Shown here piece after piece: positions 12,188 to 20,398 of a DNA stretch of 40,965 nucleotides. Source of the DNA: an uncultured Clostridium sp. (lineage in GTDB: Bacteria > Bacillota > Clostridia > TANB77 > CAG-508). The notes beneath the pieces were generated by a model. That model was given only the letters and a program-made list of their open reading frames with translations. It searched no databases and was not told the DNA's origin. The stretch lies in assembly GCA_946495655.1 (NCBI GenBank), contig CAMMDS010000013.1, positions 1 to 40,965 on the forward strand, written 5' to 3'. Both the position numbers and the translations under genes were made by a program. Each line of letters begins with the position of its first letter. Position 1 is the first letter of the stretch.

Positions 12188-12847
12188 ATGAAGAAAGTAA
12201 TATATGCAATCTTAATATGTATCATAATTGCAGGAATCATAGTTATAGCAACAGTGGGTTTAAATGTAGATATAATATATAGTAGAAATGTTGAATTAGA
12301 TATATATTTAGGTAAAACATTCGAAAGAGCTGATATGCAAAGTTTAGTAAATGAGGTATTTCCAAATGAGAGAGTAATAATTCAGGAAATAGAGTTGTTT
12401 GGAGATATGTGTTCTATAACTTTAAAAGATAATAGGTCTGAAGAAGAGTTAAATAATAAAATAACAGAATTAACTACAAAAATAAATGAAAAATATGAAT
12501 TAGAACTAGATACTGAAGATGTGGATGTAATTCATAATCCAAAAATAAGAATATCTAGCATAGTTATTCCATATGCTGTTACTTTAGGAATAAGTTTAGT
12601 AATCATTCTTGCTTTTGTAGGAATAAGATATAAAAAATTGGGAGTAGTTAAAACTATTGTTTCATATATATTAAGTATAGCTGGTGCTGAACTTTTATTA
12701 TTGAGTATTATAGCTATAACTAGAATACCCGTAAATAGAATGATTATCCCTCTAGGACTTTTGTTACTTGTAATAGTAATCACTATACTTGGATTGAAAA
12801 ATGAAAAAAATTTATCAGATAAAAAACTAGCTGAAAAAACAAAATAA
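12188..12847 (+). CDS. Short SecF-like protein
   Basis: 219 residues: one N-terminal membrane segment (about 5-26), an external alpha/beta domain (about 35-120) and three further membrane segments (about 127-205). SecF normally has about 300 residues and six segments, so this one lacks the last pair. It lies directly after the SecD-like gene, in one operon closed by a terminator at 12872. The name rests mainly on pairing and layout, because sequence motifs are weak. The start is supported by AAAGGAAGG. Confidence 0.55.
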   Translation: MKKVIYAILICIIIAGIIVIATVGLNVDIIYSRNVELDIYLGKTFERADMQSLVNEVFPNERVIIQEIELFGDMCSITLKDNRSEEELNNKITELTTKINEKYELELDTEDVDVIHNPKIRISSIVIPYAVTLGISLVIILAFVGIRYKKLGVVKTIVSYILSIAGAELLLLSIIAITRIPVNRMIIPLGLLLLVIVITILGLKNEKNLSDKKLAEKTK

Positions 12848-12871
12848 GAGGATATTAACATATAACCAAAT

Positions 12872-12912
12872 AAAGGCATTATTAATATTATATATTAGTA
12901 ATGTCTTTTTAT
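12872..12912 (+). terminator. Intrinsic terminator after SecF-like gene
   Basis: AAAGGCATTATTAAT pairs with ATTAGTAATGTCTTT through two G-U wobbles, followed by a T-rich tail. Confidence 0.75.
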
Positions 12913-13031
12913 TTAATAGAAAATGTTTTATTCCCTATTAAATAAAGAATATTACAATTACCATTAAATTTAATATTATAATACTAGAGTAAATGGTAAC
13001 TATATATACACTTTGTCAAGGAAGTGAAAAA

Positions 13032-13370
13032 ATGATTAAGACTATAAGAAAAATATTATACAGGAGTATTGATAATAAAGAAATTTCATATGAGAATTTA
13101 AATGATTTTATGAAAAATAAAAAAGTTTTTCTAATAGATGTAAGAAGTAATCAAGAGTATGAAGAGGGACATTTAAATGGTGCTATAAATATTTCTTTAT
13201 ACAATATAGAAAAAGAAATTGAAAATATTGTAAAAGATAAAGATGAATTAATTATTCTATATTGTTCTAGTGGAAGTAGAAGTAAAGAGGCAAAGAAAAT
13301 TTTAGAAGAATTAGGATATCATGAGGTGTATAATTTAAAAGGTGGAATTGATAGAGTATGGATTCAATAA
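13032..13370 (+). CDS. Rhodanese-like sulfurtransferase
   Basis: A single rhodanese domain of 112 residues. DVRSNQEYEEGH lies at about 36-47, and the active loop is CSSGSR with catalytic Cys78. Such proteins move sulfane sulfur from a persulfide on the cysteine to acceptors. There is no signal peptide, so it is cytoplasmic. The frame is open from 12993, but the ATG at 13032 follows AAGGAAGTG and gives the normal length. A -10 box TATAAT lies at 12977-12982. Confidence 0.9.
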   Translation: MIKTIRKILYRSIDNKEISYENLNDFMKNKKVFLIDVRSNQEYEEGHLNGAINISLYNIEKEIENIVKDKDELIILYCSSGSRSKEAKKILEELGYHEVYNLKGGIDRVWIQ

Positions 13371-13461
13371 TTCTATCACATTTATAAAAAAATAGAATAA
13401 AATATGTATATCTAATAAGGATTTAGTAGATAATATACAAATAAGAAAGGAGAAATCCTAA

Positions 13462-14301
13462 ATGAAATCATATTGCATAAAAACAGATAATGAAAAAATA
13501 ATAGAATATCTACTAAATAAAATTTCAAACTTAGATTTTCCTGATATATATTATTGTAATAAATCATTTAGAATATACGAAAATGTAATTCTTCATTATA
13601 AAGAAAAAAATATAGATAAATTCCAAAATATTGTTTCAGAATTAATTACAGATGTAATTTTAAAATTTTATCAAGAAAAAATTCTAAAAAGAATAATTAA
13701 TGTAAATTATTTTTATTTTGATGATTTTGAAAGAAATATTATATTTGAAGACTGTTTTGAATTCTTACAGCAAGACGAATCAGAAATAAGAGAAACAGTT
13801 TTTATGCAAGTAAAAAATTATTTGCTAGAGAATAAAAATATAATATTAGAAGGAGTAATTAATTTTAGATTAAATGAATATATAAAAATATTAGATAATA
13901 TTGTAGATATGGCAGTTAATAAATATATTATAGAGAAAGAATATAAAGAATTTATAAATCTTTTAAAAATATATGTAAATTCTACAGAACCTAAAACAGG
14001 TGTAATGCATCTAATATATATTAACGGAGAATCTATATTACTAGATGAAGAAAAAAATATAATTCAGATGGATTATAGTATAAATAATGTAAAATATTTA
14101 TCAGATATAACGTTTTCATCAAATGATATGGCTTTAAATACTCTCCTTAGCTTATTACCAAAAAAAATTGAAGTTCATATAATAAATAAAGAAGATGAAT
14201 TTATAAATACTTTAAAGTTAATATTTGAAAATAAAATTAGAATATGTTCAGAATGTAATATTTGTAAAATATATAGGATGATTAAGAGTAATAGTTCATA
14301 A
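13462..14301 (+). CDS. ytxC: YtxC-like sporulation protein
   Basis: A 279-residue protein matching the YtxC family (PF08812), seen only in spore formers. The conserved middle reads GVINFRLNEYIKILDNIVDMA followed by EKEYKEFINLLKIYV. The molecular role is unknown. The C-terminus has a CSECNIC cluster. The ribosome-binding site AAAGGAGAAAT precedes the start. Together with cotJ downstream it supports a sporulating host. Confidence 0.85.
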   Translation: MKSYCIKTDNEKIIEYLLNKISNLDFPDIYYCNKSFRIYENVILHYKEKNIDKFQNIVSELITDVILKFYQEKILKRIINVNYFYFDDFERNIIFEDCFEFLQQDESEIRETVFMQVKNYLLENKNIILEGVINFRLNEYIKILDNIVDMAVNKYIIEKEYKEFINLLKIYVNSTEPKTGVMHLIYINGESILLDEEKNIIQMDYSINNVKYLSDITFSSNDMALNTLLSLLPKKIEVHIINKEDEFINTLKLIFENKIRICSECNICKIYRMIKSNSS

Positions 14302-14330
14302 AAATCAATTTATATACTGTTTAAAAAATG

Positions 14331-14359
14331 TTTACTATTTCTTCTGTTTGTGATAATAT
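14331..14359 (+). promoter_or_regulatory. SigA-type promoter with extended -10
   Basis: TTTACT at 14331-14336, 17-bp spacer, TAATAT at 14354-14359, preceded by TGA (extended -10). It drives the glycosyltransferase at 14412. Confidence 0.6.
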
Positions 14360-14411
14360 ATAAATGCTTGATATATAAGCAAAATATATTAATGAAGGGA
14401 TAGTAATTTTT

Positions 14412-15392
14412 ATGGAAGAAAAAAAGTTAGTAACAATATTAGTACCAGCATATAATGAACAGGAAGTTTTATATATGTTATATGATAGACTAAAAAAGCT
14501 AATGGACGAAAATACAAAATATAATTTTGAAATATTATTAGTAAATGATGGAAGTAAAGATGATACTTTTAAAATAATGCAAGAATTAAGAGAAAAGGAT
14601 AAAAGAGTTTGCTATTTGAATTTATCAAGAAACTTTGGGAAAGAAACTGCTATGATAGCTGGACTTGATTATTGTAAAGGTGATGCAGTTGTTATAATAG
14701 ATGCAGATCTTCAAGATCCGCCAGAATTAATACCAGAGATGCTAAAATACTGGGAAGAGGGATATGATGATGTATATGCAAGAAGACGTTCTAGAAAAGG
14801 AGAAAGCTGGCTTAAAAAATTTACTTCTACAATGTATTATAAAGTACTTCAAGCGTTTACAAAGATACAAATTCAAAAAGATACTGGAGATTTTAGATTA
14901 TTAGATAGAAGATGTGTAGAGGCTTTAAAATCAATTAGAGAGTCCCAGAGATATACAAAAGGATTATTTAGTTGGATAGGGTATAATAAAAAAGAAATAT
15001 TATATGATAGAGATCCAAGAGCAGCAGGAAAAACAAAATGGAACTATAAAAAATTAGTTGATTTATCGATAGATGGTATAACTTCTTTTACAACATCTCC
15101 ACTTAGATGGTCTGCAATTATTGGAGTTATAGTTTCAATAGTAGGATTCATATATATGCTATATATTATTATTAAAACTATAGTTTCTGGTGTAGAAGTA
15201 CCAGGTTATGCTTCAACTATGGTAGTAATATTATTCTTAGGAGGAATACAATTAATATTCTTGGGTGTAATAGGTGAATACTTAGGAAGAGCTTTTTACG
15301 AGACAAAAGGAAGACCATTATATTTTATTGAAAGATATAATGAGACTAAAGAAACAAATAAAGACTTGAATCAACCTAGGAATTTATTGTAA
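14412..15392 (+). CDS. Family 2 glycosyltransferase (polyprenyl-phosphate sugar synthase type)
   Basis: 326 residues. A GT-A domain has VPAYNE (11-16), VNDGS (44-48) and the DAD metal site in DADLQDPPE (97-105); two membrane helices at about 230-255 and 265-290 anchor it. This is the GtrB/DPM1-like layout: it loads a sugar onto undecaprenyl phosphate at the inner membrane face, for wall or lipid decoration. The sugar is not determinable. No flippase or second transferase is next to it, so partners lie elsewhere. Confidence 0.9.
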   Translation: MEEKKLVTILVPAYNEQEVLYMLYDRLKKLMDENTKYNFEILLVNDGSKDDTFKIMQELREKDKRVCYLNLSRNFGKETAMIAGLDYCKGDAVVIIDADLQDPPELIPEMLKYWEEGYDDVYARRRSRKGESWLKKFTSTMYYKVLQAFTKIQIQKDTGDFRLLDRRCVEALKSIRESQRYTKGLFSWIGYNKKEILYDRDPRAAGKTKWNYKKLVDLSIDGITSFTTSPLRWSAIIGVIVSIVGFIYMLYIIIKTIVSGVEVPGYASTMVVILFLGGIQLIFLGVIGEYLGRAFYETKGRPLYFIERYNETKETNKDLNQPRNLL

Positions 15393-15500
15393 TTAAGATT
15401 GTTAATATTTAATGCGATTAGAATTAAAAAGCATGAAATATATATAAATGTATATTTCTCGAAAAAAATTTGACTTAGGGTAGAAATTTTGAAAAATATG

Positions 15501-15509
15501 TGATATAAT
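15501..15509 (+). promoter_or_regulatory. Extended -10 promoter of pyk
   Basis: TGA directly before TATAAT (15504-15509) forms a TGnTATAAT extended -10. There is no good -35 at the right distance: TTGACT at 15470 is 28 bp away. Confidence 0.5.
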
Positions 15510-15548
15510 AGAAAAGCTTGATAAAAAAATAAGAAAGGAAGATTTGAA

Positions 15549-16985
15549 ATGCCAAGAAAAACAAAAATTATTTGTACATTAGGACCAGCAGTAGATGAAC
15601 AAAAAATGATGGAAGGTTTAATTAAAGCAGGTATGAATGTTGCAAGATTTAACTTTTCACATGGAGATTATGAAGAACAAGGCTCAAGAATAGAAACATT
15701 TAAAAAGGCAAGAGAGGCTGTGGGATTGCCAGTAGCTATGCTTCTTGATACAAAAGGACCAGAAATAAGAATAGGAAAATTTGCTACAGGAGAAGCTTAT
15801 CTTAATGAAGGAGATACTTTTACTCTTTTAAATGAGGATATAGATGGTGATAACACAAAAGTATCTGTTACATATAAAAACTTATATAATGAAGTAACAC
15901 CAGGAACTAGAATTCTTATAAACGACGGATTAATAGAAGTTATAGTAGAAAAAATAGATGGAAAAAATGTTGTATGTAAAGTACAAAATGGTGGTAGACT
16001 ATCAAATAAGAAGAGCATAAACATTCCAAATTCAAAAATACAATTACCTAGTATGACAGAAAAAGATAAATCTGATATATTATTTGGAATAAAAAATGGA
16101 TTTGACTATATTGCTGCATCATTTATAAGAAGAGCAGAAGATGTAGTAAATATTAAAAAAGTTCTAAAAGAAAATGGTGGAGAATATATTAAAGTTATTT
16201 CAAAAATAGAAAATAGAGAAGGTATAGATAACTTTGATGAAATACTAGAAGTTTCTGATGGTATAATGGTAGCTAGAGGAGACTTAGGTGTTGAAATACC
16301 AATGGAAGAAGTTCCAATTAGACAAAAGGAATTTATAAAAAAATGTAATAGAGCAGGAAAAATAGTTGTAACAGCAACACAAATGCTTGAGTCAATGGTA
16401 AATAATCCAAGACCAACAAGAGCAGAAGTAAGCGATGTAGCTAATGCTATTTATGATCAAACAAGTGCAATTATGCTTTCAGCTGAATCAGCAGCAGGTA
16501 AATATCCAATAGAATGTGTTAAAACAATGAATAAAATAGCAAGAGCTGTAGAAGATTCTATTAAATATTGGAAAAGATTTAAAAATAGAGATTTTAAAAT
16601 AATTGAAAGAGATTATGAGAATAACTTAAATTATTCAACATGCATGACTGCAATGAATTTAGATACAAAAGCAATATTTGCATATACAAATACTGGTAGA
16701 ACAGCAAGAAATATAGCTGGTTTTATGCCAAAATGTCCTATTTATGCAATTACTTCTAATGAAGAAGTTAGTAAACAATTAGCATTAGTATGTAATGTAA
16801 ATCCTATCTTAGTAGAAGAAAATGAGGATATTGATGCTATGATAGAAGCAGGTGTTGAGAAAGCAAAAAAAGTAGGAATATTGGAAAAAGGAGATATCAT
16901 TGCTATCGCTGGTGGTGCCTCAATACTTGATGGTCAACATTCAGAAATGAATAAAACTATAGGTGGTATTCTAAGAGTAGAATAA
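15549..16985 (+). CDS. pyk: Pyruvate kinase
   Basis: Converts phosphoenolpyruvate and ADP to pyruvate and ATP, the last step of glycolysis. It covers 478 residues over the full family length: N-terminal PRKTKIICTLGPA, NFSHG, DTKGPEIR, the active-site region MVARGDLGVEIP and the metal/substrate segment ATQMLESM. It lacks the extra C-terminal phosphohistidine-like domain that some Firmicute pyruvate kinases carry. Its own extended -10 promoter and a terminator at 17014 make it monocistronic. Confidence 0.97.
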   Translation: MPRKTKIICTLGPAVDEQKMMEGLIKAGMNVARFNFSHGDYEEQGSRIETFKKAREAVGLPVAMLLDTKGPEIRIGKFATGEAYLNEGDTFTLLNEDIDGDNTKVSVTYKNLYNEVTPGTRILINDGLIEVIVEKIDGKNVVCKVQNGGRLSNKKSINIPNSKIQLPSMTEKDKSDILFGIKNGFDYIAASFIRRAEDVVNIKKVLKENGGEYIKVISKIENREGIDNFDEILEVSDGIMVARGDLGVEIPMEEVPIRQKEFIKKCNRAGKIVVTATQMLESMVNNPRPTRAEVSDVANAIYDQTSAIMLSAESAAGKYPIECVKTMNKIARAVEDSIKYWKRFKNRDFKIIERDYENNLNYSTCMTAMNLDTKAIFAYTNTGRTARNIAGFMPKCPIYAITSNEEVSKQLALVCNVNPILVEENEDIDAMIEAGVEKAKKVGILEKGDIIAIAGGASILDGQHSEMNKTIGGILRVE

Positions 16986-17013
16986 GAAAGAATTTAATAT
17001 TTATTATAAAAGT

Positions 17014-17049
17014 AGATATAACTATAAAGAGAGTTATATCTCTTTTTTT
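17014..17049 (+). terminator. Intrinsic terminator after pyk
   Basis: Perfect 10-bp arms AGATATAACT (17014-17023) and AGTTATATCT (17032-17041), followed by CTTTTTTTG. Confidence 0.88.
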
Positions 17050-17131
17050 GACATTAGATATATGACTATATAAAATATAGAGAACTTTTATAAATATTTC
17101 AGTATAATTCTATAACACAGTATCAATTTAC

Positions 17132-17161
17132 ATAAAACAAACATATTATGTAGTATACAAT
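17132..17161 (+). promoter_or_regulatory. Possible SigE-type sporulation promoter of cotJ
   Basis: TATACAAT at 17154-17161 matches seven of eight bases of the mother-cell SigE -10 consensus CATACAAT. The -35 side (ATAAAAC near 17132) is only a weak match. cotJ is SigE-dependent in Bacillus subtilis, which makes this reading reasonable but unproven. Confidence 0.3.
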
Positions 17162-17163
17162 AA

Positions 17164-17186
17164 AATAGAAGAAAAAGTCTTCTATT
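17164..17186 (+). repeat. Hairpin in the cotJ 5' leader
   Basis: Perfect arms AATAGAAGA and TCTTCTATT around AAAAG, about 20 bp before the cotJA start. It may stabilise the message; it has no T tract. Confidence 0.5.
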
Positions 17187-17207
17187 GGATGAAAGGAAGG
17201 AAAGTTT

Positions 17208-17573
17208 ATGTATAATAGATGCAGAAGATGCAATTTTCAGCCATATAACAGTAATCAAGTATTAGAAGATGTTTGTGATGGAATTTCAAATAATGATAAT
17301 AATACATGCTGCAATATGAATGACTGTTGCATGAATGATTATGATTGTGGCTGCGGATTTGATGAAGAAACAAATGTATTTCCATATAATCCAATGCTTG
17401 CTCAAAGTTATGTACCAATTCAAACATTAGATAAAACATTTACACCCTGTTGTGGATTAAAAAATGGAACAATATTTCCAGAATTAGTTAGTCCATATGA
17501 ACCATGCCAAAGTATAGAATTTATAAATTATTTAAAAAGAAGAAATGAAATTGGAGAGGGGTGTAATGGATAA
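17208..17573 (+). CDS. cotJA: Spore coat-associated protein CotJA
   Basis: The C-terminal half (about residues 63-115) shows the CotJA core: MLAQSYVPIQ, TFTP, GLKNGTIFPELVSPYEP. Residues 1-60 are an added Asn/Cys-rich extension, bringing the total to 13 cysteines in 121 residues, far more than the short Bacillus protein. CotJA is part of the CotJABC set laid into the spore coat by the mother cell. GAAAGGAAGG precedes the start, and cotJB overlaps by one base. The cysteine-rich extension suggests metal binding or disulfide crosslinking in the coat; that is inference. Confidence 0.9.
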   Translation: MYNRCRRCNFQPYNSNQVLEDVCDGISNNDNNTCCNMNDCCMNDYDCGCGFDEETNVFPYNPMLAQSYVPIQTLDKTFTPCCGLKNGTIFPELVSPYEPCQSIEFINYLKRRNEIGEGCNG

Positions 17574-17998
17574 TGGAAAGCAATGAAGGAAATAGAAACT
17601 ATATGTATAATAATAATGATTGTCAATATACTCCACAAGGTATAAATGCAGCATTTGGATATAATACTGCAGAAGCTCTAAGTGATGATATGAATTGTTG
17701 CAATAGTTGCAATCCAGAGCAATGTATGGAAAACAGAAATAGAGTAAGAACAGAAATGATGAAACAAATTAAATGTTTAAGTTTTGCAGTAGTAGACATT
17801 TCAGAATATCTTGATACACATCCAGATGATAGAAAAGCGATATGTCTACACAGAGAATATTGTAATCAATTAGAGGGATTAAAGGATAAATATCAAAGAA
17901 TATTTGGACCACTAACAATTTATTATCCATGTAATAAATGGAGATGGTTAGAAGAGCCATGGCCTTGGGAAAGGAGTGATTTTAATGTGGACTTATAA
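17573..17998 (+). CDS. cotJB: Spore coat protein CotJB
   Basis: The conserved CotJB domain occupies about residues 62-135: YLDTHPDDRKA, the YGPLT-like FGPLTIYYP, and the C-terminal WRWLEEPWPWE. The first 60 residues are an unusual Asn/Cys-rich extension (NCCNSCNPEQC at 41-51), parallel to that of CotJA. Nine cysteines in all. It overlaps cotJA by one base and cotJC by fourteen, the normal operon packing. Confidence 0.92.
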   Translation: MESNEGNRNYMYNNNDCQYTPQGINAAFGYNTAEALSDDMNCCNSCNPEQCMENRNRVRTEMMKQIKCLSFAVVDISEYLDTHPDDRKAICLHREYCNQLEGLKDKYQRIFGPLTIYYPCNKWRWLEEPWPWERSDFNVDL

Positions 17999-18191
17999 TA
18001 AAGTATTACAATATCCTATTAATATAAAATGTCCTAATCCAAAACTTGCAAAATTTATAATATCTCAATATGGTGGACCAGATGGAGAACTAGCTGCTTC
18101 TCTTAGATATTTATCACAAAGATTTGGAATGCCAGATCAAAAATCAAAAGCAGTTTTGAATGATATAGGTACGGAAGAATTAGCACCATAG
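17985..18191 (+). pseudogene. cotJC: CotJC (spore coat manganese catalase), N-terminal fragment
   Basis: CotJC is a manganese catalase-like coat protein of about 190 residues. This piece gives residues 1-67 with PNPKLAKFIISQYGGPDGE (Glu35 is an expected metal ligand) and ...NDIGTEELA, then a foreign Pro and stop. The next residues (AHLEMVGTIVHQL) are found at 37819. Start 17985 is chosen over 17976 because AAAGGAGTG lies just before it. The break falls between the presumed metal ligands Glu65 and His68, so this fragment alone cannot be active. Removing the 19.6-kb insert rejoins the frame exactly. Confidence 0.93.
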
Positions 18192-18202
18192 GTAATCGTT
18201 TG
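18177..18202 (+). other. attL: core GAATTAGC plus right half of attP
   Basis: Core 18177-18184, inner arm GCACC 18183-18187, outer arm GTAATCGTTTG 18192-18202. These mirror GGTGC and CAAACGACTAC of attR (one mismatch in the outer arm). Confidence 0.85.
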
Positions 18203-18549
18203 AGGGGGGAATTTGTTAATTTTATCGACAAACGACCTCCTAAGGAGCATATTCGTATGCTCCAAAAGGAGTGCGTTATAAGATAGAGTGGTTTTACTTA
18301 AGAATAAGGTAAAGCTACTCTATTTTCAACTTTAAGTGGCTTAAAATCGATTTTCGTGCGAGAAGATTTAGAGGAAAAAATTAATAAAAAGTAGACAATT
18401 TTAGTAGACTGATAGTCTACTCTATTTTTTAAGAGTACACTCGCTAAAAACTACGCTTTTAGGCAGTTAGGGAGTTTGAGTAGACTCACTGATCCTGCAA
18501 AATTGCTTAAGCAATTTTGATTTACAAGAAGCAGAAACAAGGAGGGAAT
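18203..18549 (+). other. Noncoding left end with several hairpins
   Basis: No credible gene. It contains GGAGCATA-TTCG-TATGCTCC (18244-18263, perfect 8-bp stem with a UUCG loop), an imperfect stem 18283-18323 (ATAGAGT...ACTCTAT) followed by TTTT, a hairpin at 18403-18421, and the perfect palindrome AAAATTGCTT/AAGCAATTTT (18499-18518). The density of structure suggests an RNA leader, an origin of transfer or recombinase accessory sites; the sequence does not decide which. Confidence 0.5.
18403..18430 (+). terminator. Terminator-like hairpin in element left end
   Basis: AGTAGACT (18403-18410) and AGTCTACT (18414-18421) around GAT, followed by CTATTTTTT. It could block read-through from the cotJ operon into the element. 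Confidence 0.6.
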
Positions 18550-19014
18550 ATGAAAAATAAGGAAGAAAGTGAAAAATTAGTTAGAGTAACAATAAACATT
18601 CCTAAATATAAAAAAGAAATGATTACAAAGGTTGTAGAAAAAAGTTCATATAATAATGTATCAGAACTTGTTAGAGCAGGTATAGATAAGGAATTAAATA
18701 TTCAAATGTATAAAGATAGTTTGGATTCTATAATAAAAGAATTAGATTGTATGTTAGATGAAAAATTAAAGCCATTTATAGCAAGTCAAAGAAAAATAAA
18801 TGCAAAATATCTAAGAACAACAGCTATAAATACTTATCTTAATGGAGAAATAATGTCTAAACTATTTGGAGATGATATGCACAAAGAATTTATTCAAATG
18901 TTAAATGATGCTCGTAAAAAAGCAAACTATTATATTTCTCGTGATACAGAAGAAATGACAAAGAAAGACTTATTTGATTTTTATACAATAGGAGAGCCAT
19001 ATAGAAATGAATAA
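18550..19014 (+). CDS. Ribbon-helix-helix-type DNA-binding protein
   Basis: 154 residues. Residues about 8-45 (LVRVTINIPKYKKEMI...NVSELVRAGID) fit a ribbon-helix-helix fold: a short basic strand then two helices. The rest is helical and charged. In mobile elements such proteins act as repressors or as relaxosome accessories, but no relaxase is visible here. The start at 18550 follows AAGGAGGG; an upstream ATG at 18517 lies in a palindrome and was not used. Target and role are unknown; it could control element genes or excision. Confidence 0.65.
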   Translation: MKNKEESEKLVRVTINIPKYKKEMITKVVEKSSYNNVSELVRAGIDKELNIQMYKDSLDSIIKELDCMLDEKLKPFIASQRKINAKYLRTTAINTYLNGEIMSKLFGDDMHKEFIQMLNDARKKANYYISRDTEEMTKKDLFDFYTIGEPYRNE

Positions 19015-19401
19015 TCTTATTTTTATATTTGAAACTTTTAATTATAACAAAAGAATGACTTTTTTCAGGGGCATTATATATCTACAAGAAATTTGATAAC
19101 TAGAACAGAAAGATAAAGAGGCTAAAAAATTTATAAAAGCAGTAAAGAAAATAGAAAAAAATTTGAATAAGTTGAAGAATTCTAGTTGTTTTTATACTAG
19201 AGTTTTTTATTGTAAAAATTAAATAGAATAAACGAGAGATGCCATAAACTCGTTTAAAAATAAAAAAGTGACAGGTGTTATGAGCCGATGCTATAAAGTT
19301 CATTCGTATTCGTGTAAACGGTCTATTTACACAAAGTGCGTAAGTGAGATTTTGTAACATATACTCACTATAAAAAAAGAGTTTCAGGGGGCAAAACTTG
19401 T

Positions 19402-19503
19402 ATGAGGATATGTAGGTGTAAAAAGTGTGGGCAAGGATGCACAATATTTGAAAAAATAGCACCTGCAGTAGATTTTATAAATCTACATACTAGACTATCA
19501 TAA
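19402..19503 (+). CDS. Tiny cysteine-rich ORF (33 aa)
   Basis: MRICRCKKCGQGC begins a 33-residue frame with four cysteines spaced C-x-C-x2-C-x3-C, zinc-knuckle-like. An AGGGGG sequence (19386-19391) lies about 10 bases before the ATG. It is too short for confident calling, and nothing homologous is known to me. It could be a small metal-binding regulator or chance. Confidence 0.3.
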   Translation: MRICRCKKCGQGCTIFEKIAPAVDFINLHTRLS

Positions 19504-19533
19504 TTGAAAGCGACGAAATGAGGGGTTTCTTTT

Positions 19534-19575
19534 AATGGTGTATTATTTTTTAACATAAGGGGATAATACACCATT
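19534..19575. repeat. Inverted repeat AATGGTGTATTAT / ATAATACACCATT
   Basis: Perfect 13-bp arms at 19534-19546 and 19563-19575 with a 16-base loop. No T tract follows. Could be a protein-binding site or RNA stem just after the tiny ORF. Confidence 0.6.
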
Positions 19576-19758
19576 GTTTCTGCTCAAAAATTTCAGGGTT
19601 TCAAATTTTTTTTTATGATAATTAAGGAATCTGATGATAAGATGAGTAAACATAGTTTATATTGTTAGATGAGTATATAGAAAAATAGTAGAAAAAATTA
19701 ATAGATAATAGGAAATTTATTCATATACACAAAAAGAGAAAAGATAATTTTTCTCTTT

Positions 19759-20001
19759 TTATGAATGGGTAAGATTTTTTAAAACATTAAAATCAATATC
19801 TAAAATTTTACATATAATAATTAATTCAAAATCTTTTAATATAACTTTACCATTAATAATTTTATATAAATGCCATCTATCTATATTGATTCCAGATAGT
19901 TGTAATTTTCTACATAGTTCTTCCTTTGTCATATTTTTTTCACGAAGAGTTTTCTCTATAAATTCTCCAGATACATTTGATTTACCTTCATATTTTCTCA
20001 T
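19759..20001 (-). CDS. XRE-family helix-turn-helix regulator
   Basis: 80 residues with the XRE-type fold: FIEKTLREKNMTKEELCRKL (helices 1-2), then INIDRWHLYKIINGK as recognition region and FELIIICKILDID as the closing helix. The frame is open from 20037, but the ATG at 20001 has GGGAGA just upstream. It is divergent from the small membrane protein and cargo genes, with the strong promoter at 20046-20075 between them, so it probably represses that promoter and its own gene. Confidence 0.78.
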   Translation of the reverse strand: MRKYEGKSNVSGEFIEKTLREKNMTKEELCRKLQLSGINIDRWHLYKIINGKVILKDFELIIICKILDIDFNVLKNLTHS

Positions 20002-20045
20002 TATAAAAATCTCCCAAAATTTGTAAAATATATACATTATTATTA

Positions 20046-20075
20046 TTGATTTTATTACAAATTTTATGTTATAAT
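20046..20075 (+). promoter_or_regulatory. Strong promoter divergent from XRE gene
   Basis: TTGATT at 20046-20051, 18-bp spacer, TATAAT at 20070-20075 with TG one base before it (extended -10). It shares TTTTATGTTATAAT with the cargo promoter at 20625-20638. Confidence 0.6.
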
Positions 20076-20200
20076 GTGGTCAAGTCAACCAAAAATATTT
20101 TCAACATTATAAAAGAAAAATATACATATGATATAAGATATTGATAGTAGAATTTTATAAATTGGTTGATCAAATTATTAAAATGAAAAGAGGTAAAATA

Positions 20201-20398
20201 ATGACTTTGCAATTATTGGAACATTTGAGTCAATTATCAGAACAAGAAAGAGTACAAGAGTTGTGTATTTTGTTTCTAGTAATGTTGATTCTTATAGCAA
20301 TTGCTATATTTTTAGATTATATAAAGATAAAATATGAAAATAAGGTAAAAAAATCAAATAATAAAATTATAAAATTTATTTTAAAACACATTTTATAA
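20201..20398 (+). CDS. Small single-span membrane protein
   Basis: 65 residues: an amphipathic N-terminus (MTLQLLEHLSQLSEQERVQE), one membrane helix (about residues 22-42), then a strongly basic tail. The ATG at 20201 follows AGAGGT; the frame stays open from 20141, but no ribosome-binding site precedes that codon. It lies under the strong promoter facing away from the XRE regulator. Shape alone recalls holin-like or small toxin proteins, but I cannot assign it. Confidence 0.55.
   Translation: MTLQLLEHLSQLSEQERVQELCILFLVMLILIAIAIFLDYIKIKYENKVKKSNNKIIKFILKHIL

Larger units (their letters stand above)
19015..19758. other. 740-bp stretch with one tiny ORF and an inverted repeat
   Basis: No ordinary gene. 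It holds a 33-codon cysteine-rich ORF (19402), a 13-bp inverted repeat (19534-19575), and three copies of TTTCAGGG (19063, 19382, 19591). It may be the decayed remains of element genes or a structured regulatory region. Long minus-strand frames here have no ribosome-binding sites and read as shadows. Confidence 0.4.

Noticed and set aside
15470..15509. TTGACT as the -35 of the pyk promoter
   Set aside because: Spacing to TATAAT is 28 bp, too long; the extended -10 explains the promoter better.
19100..19574. Minus-strand frames of 120 and 68 codons in the gene-poor stretch
   Set aside because: Aromatic-rich low-complexity translations without ribosome-binding sites; best explained as chance in AT-rich DNA.
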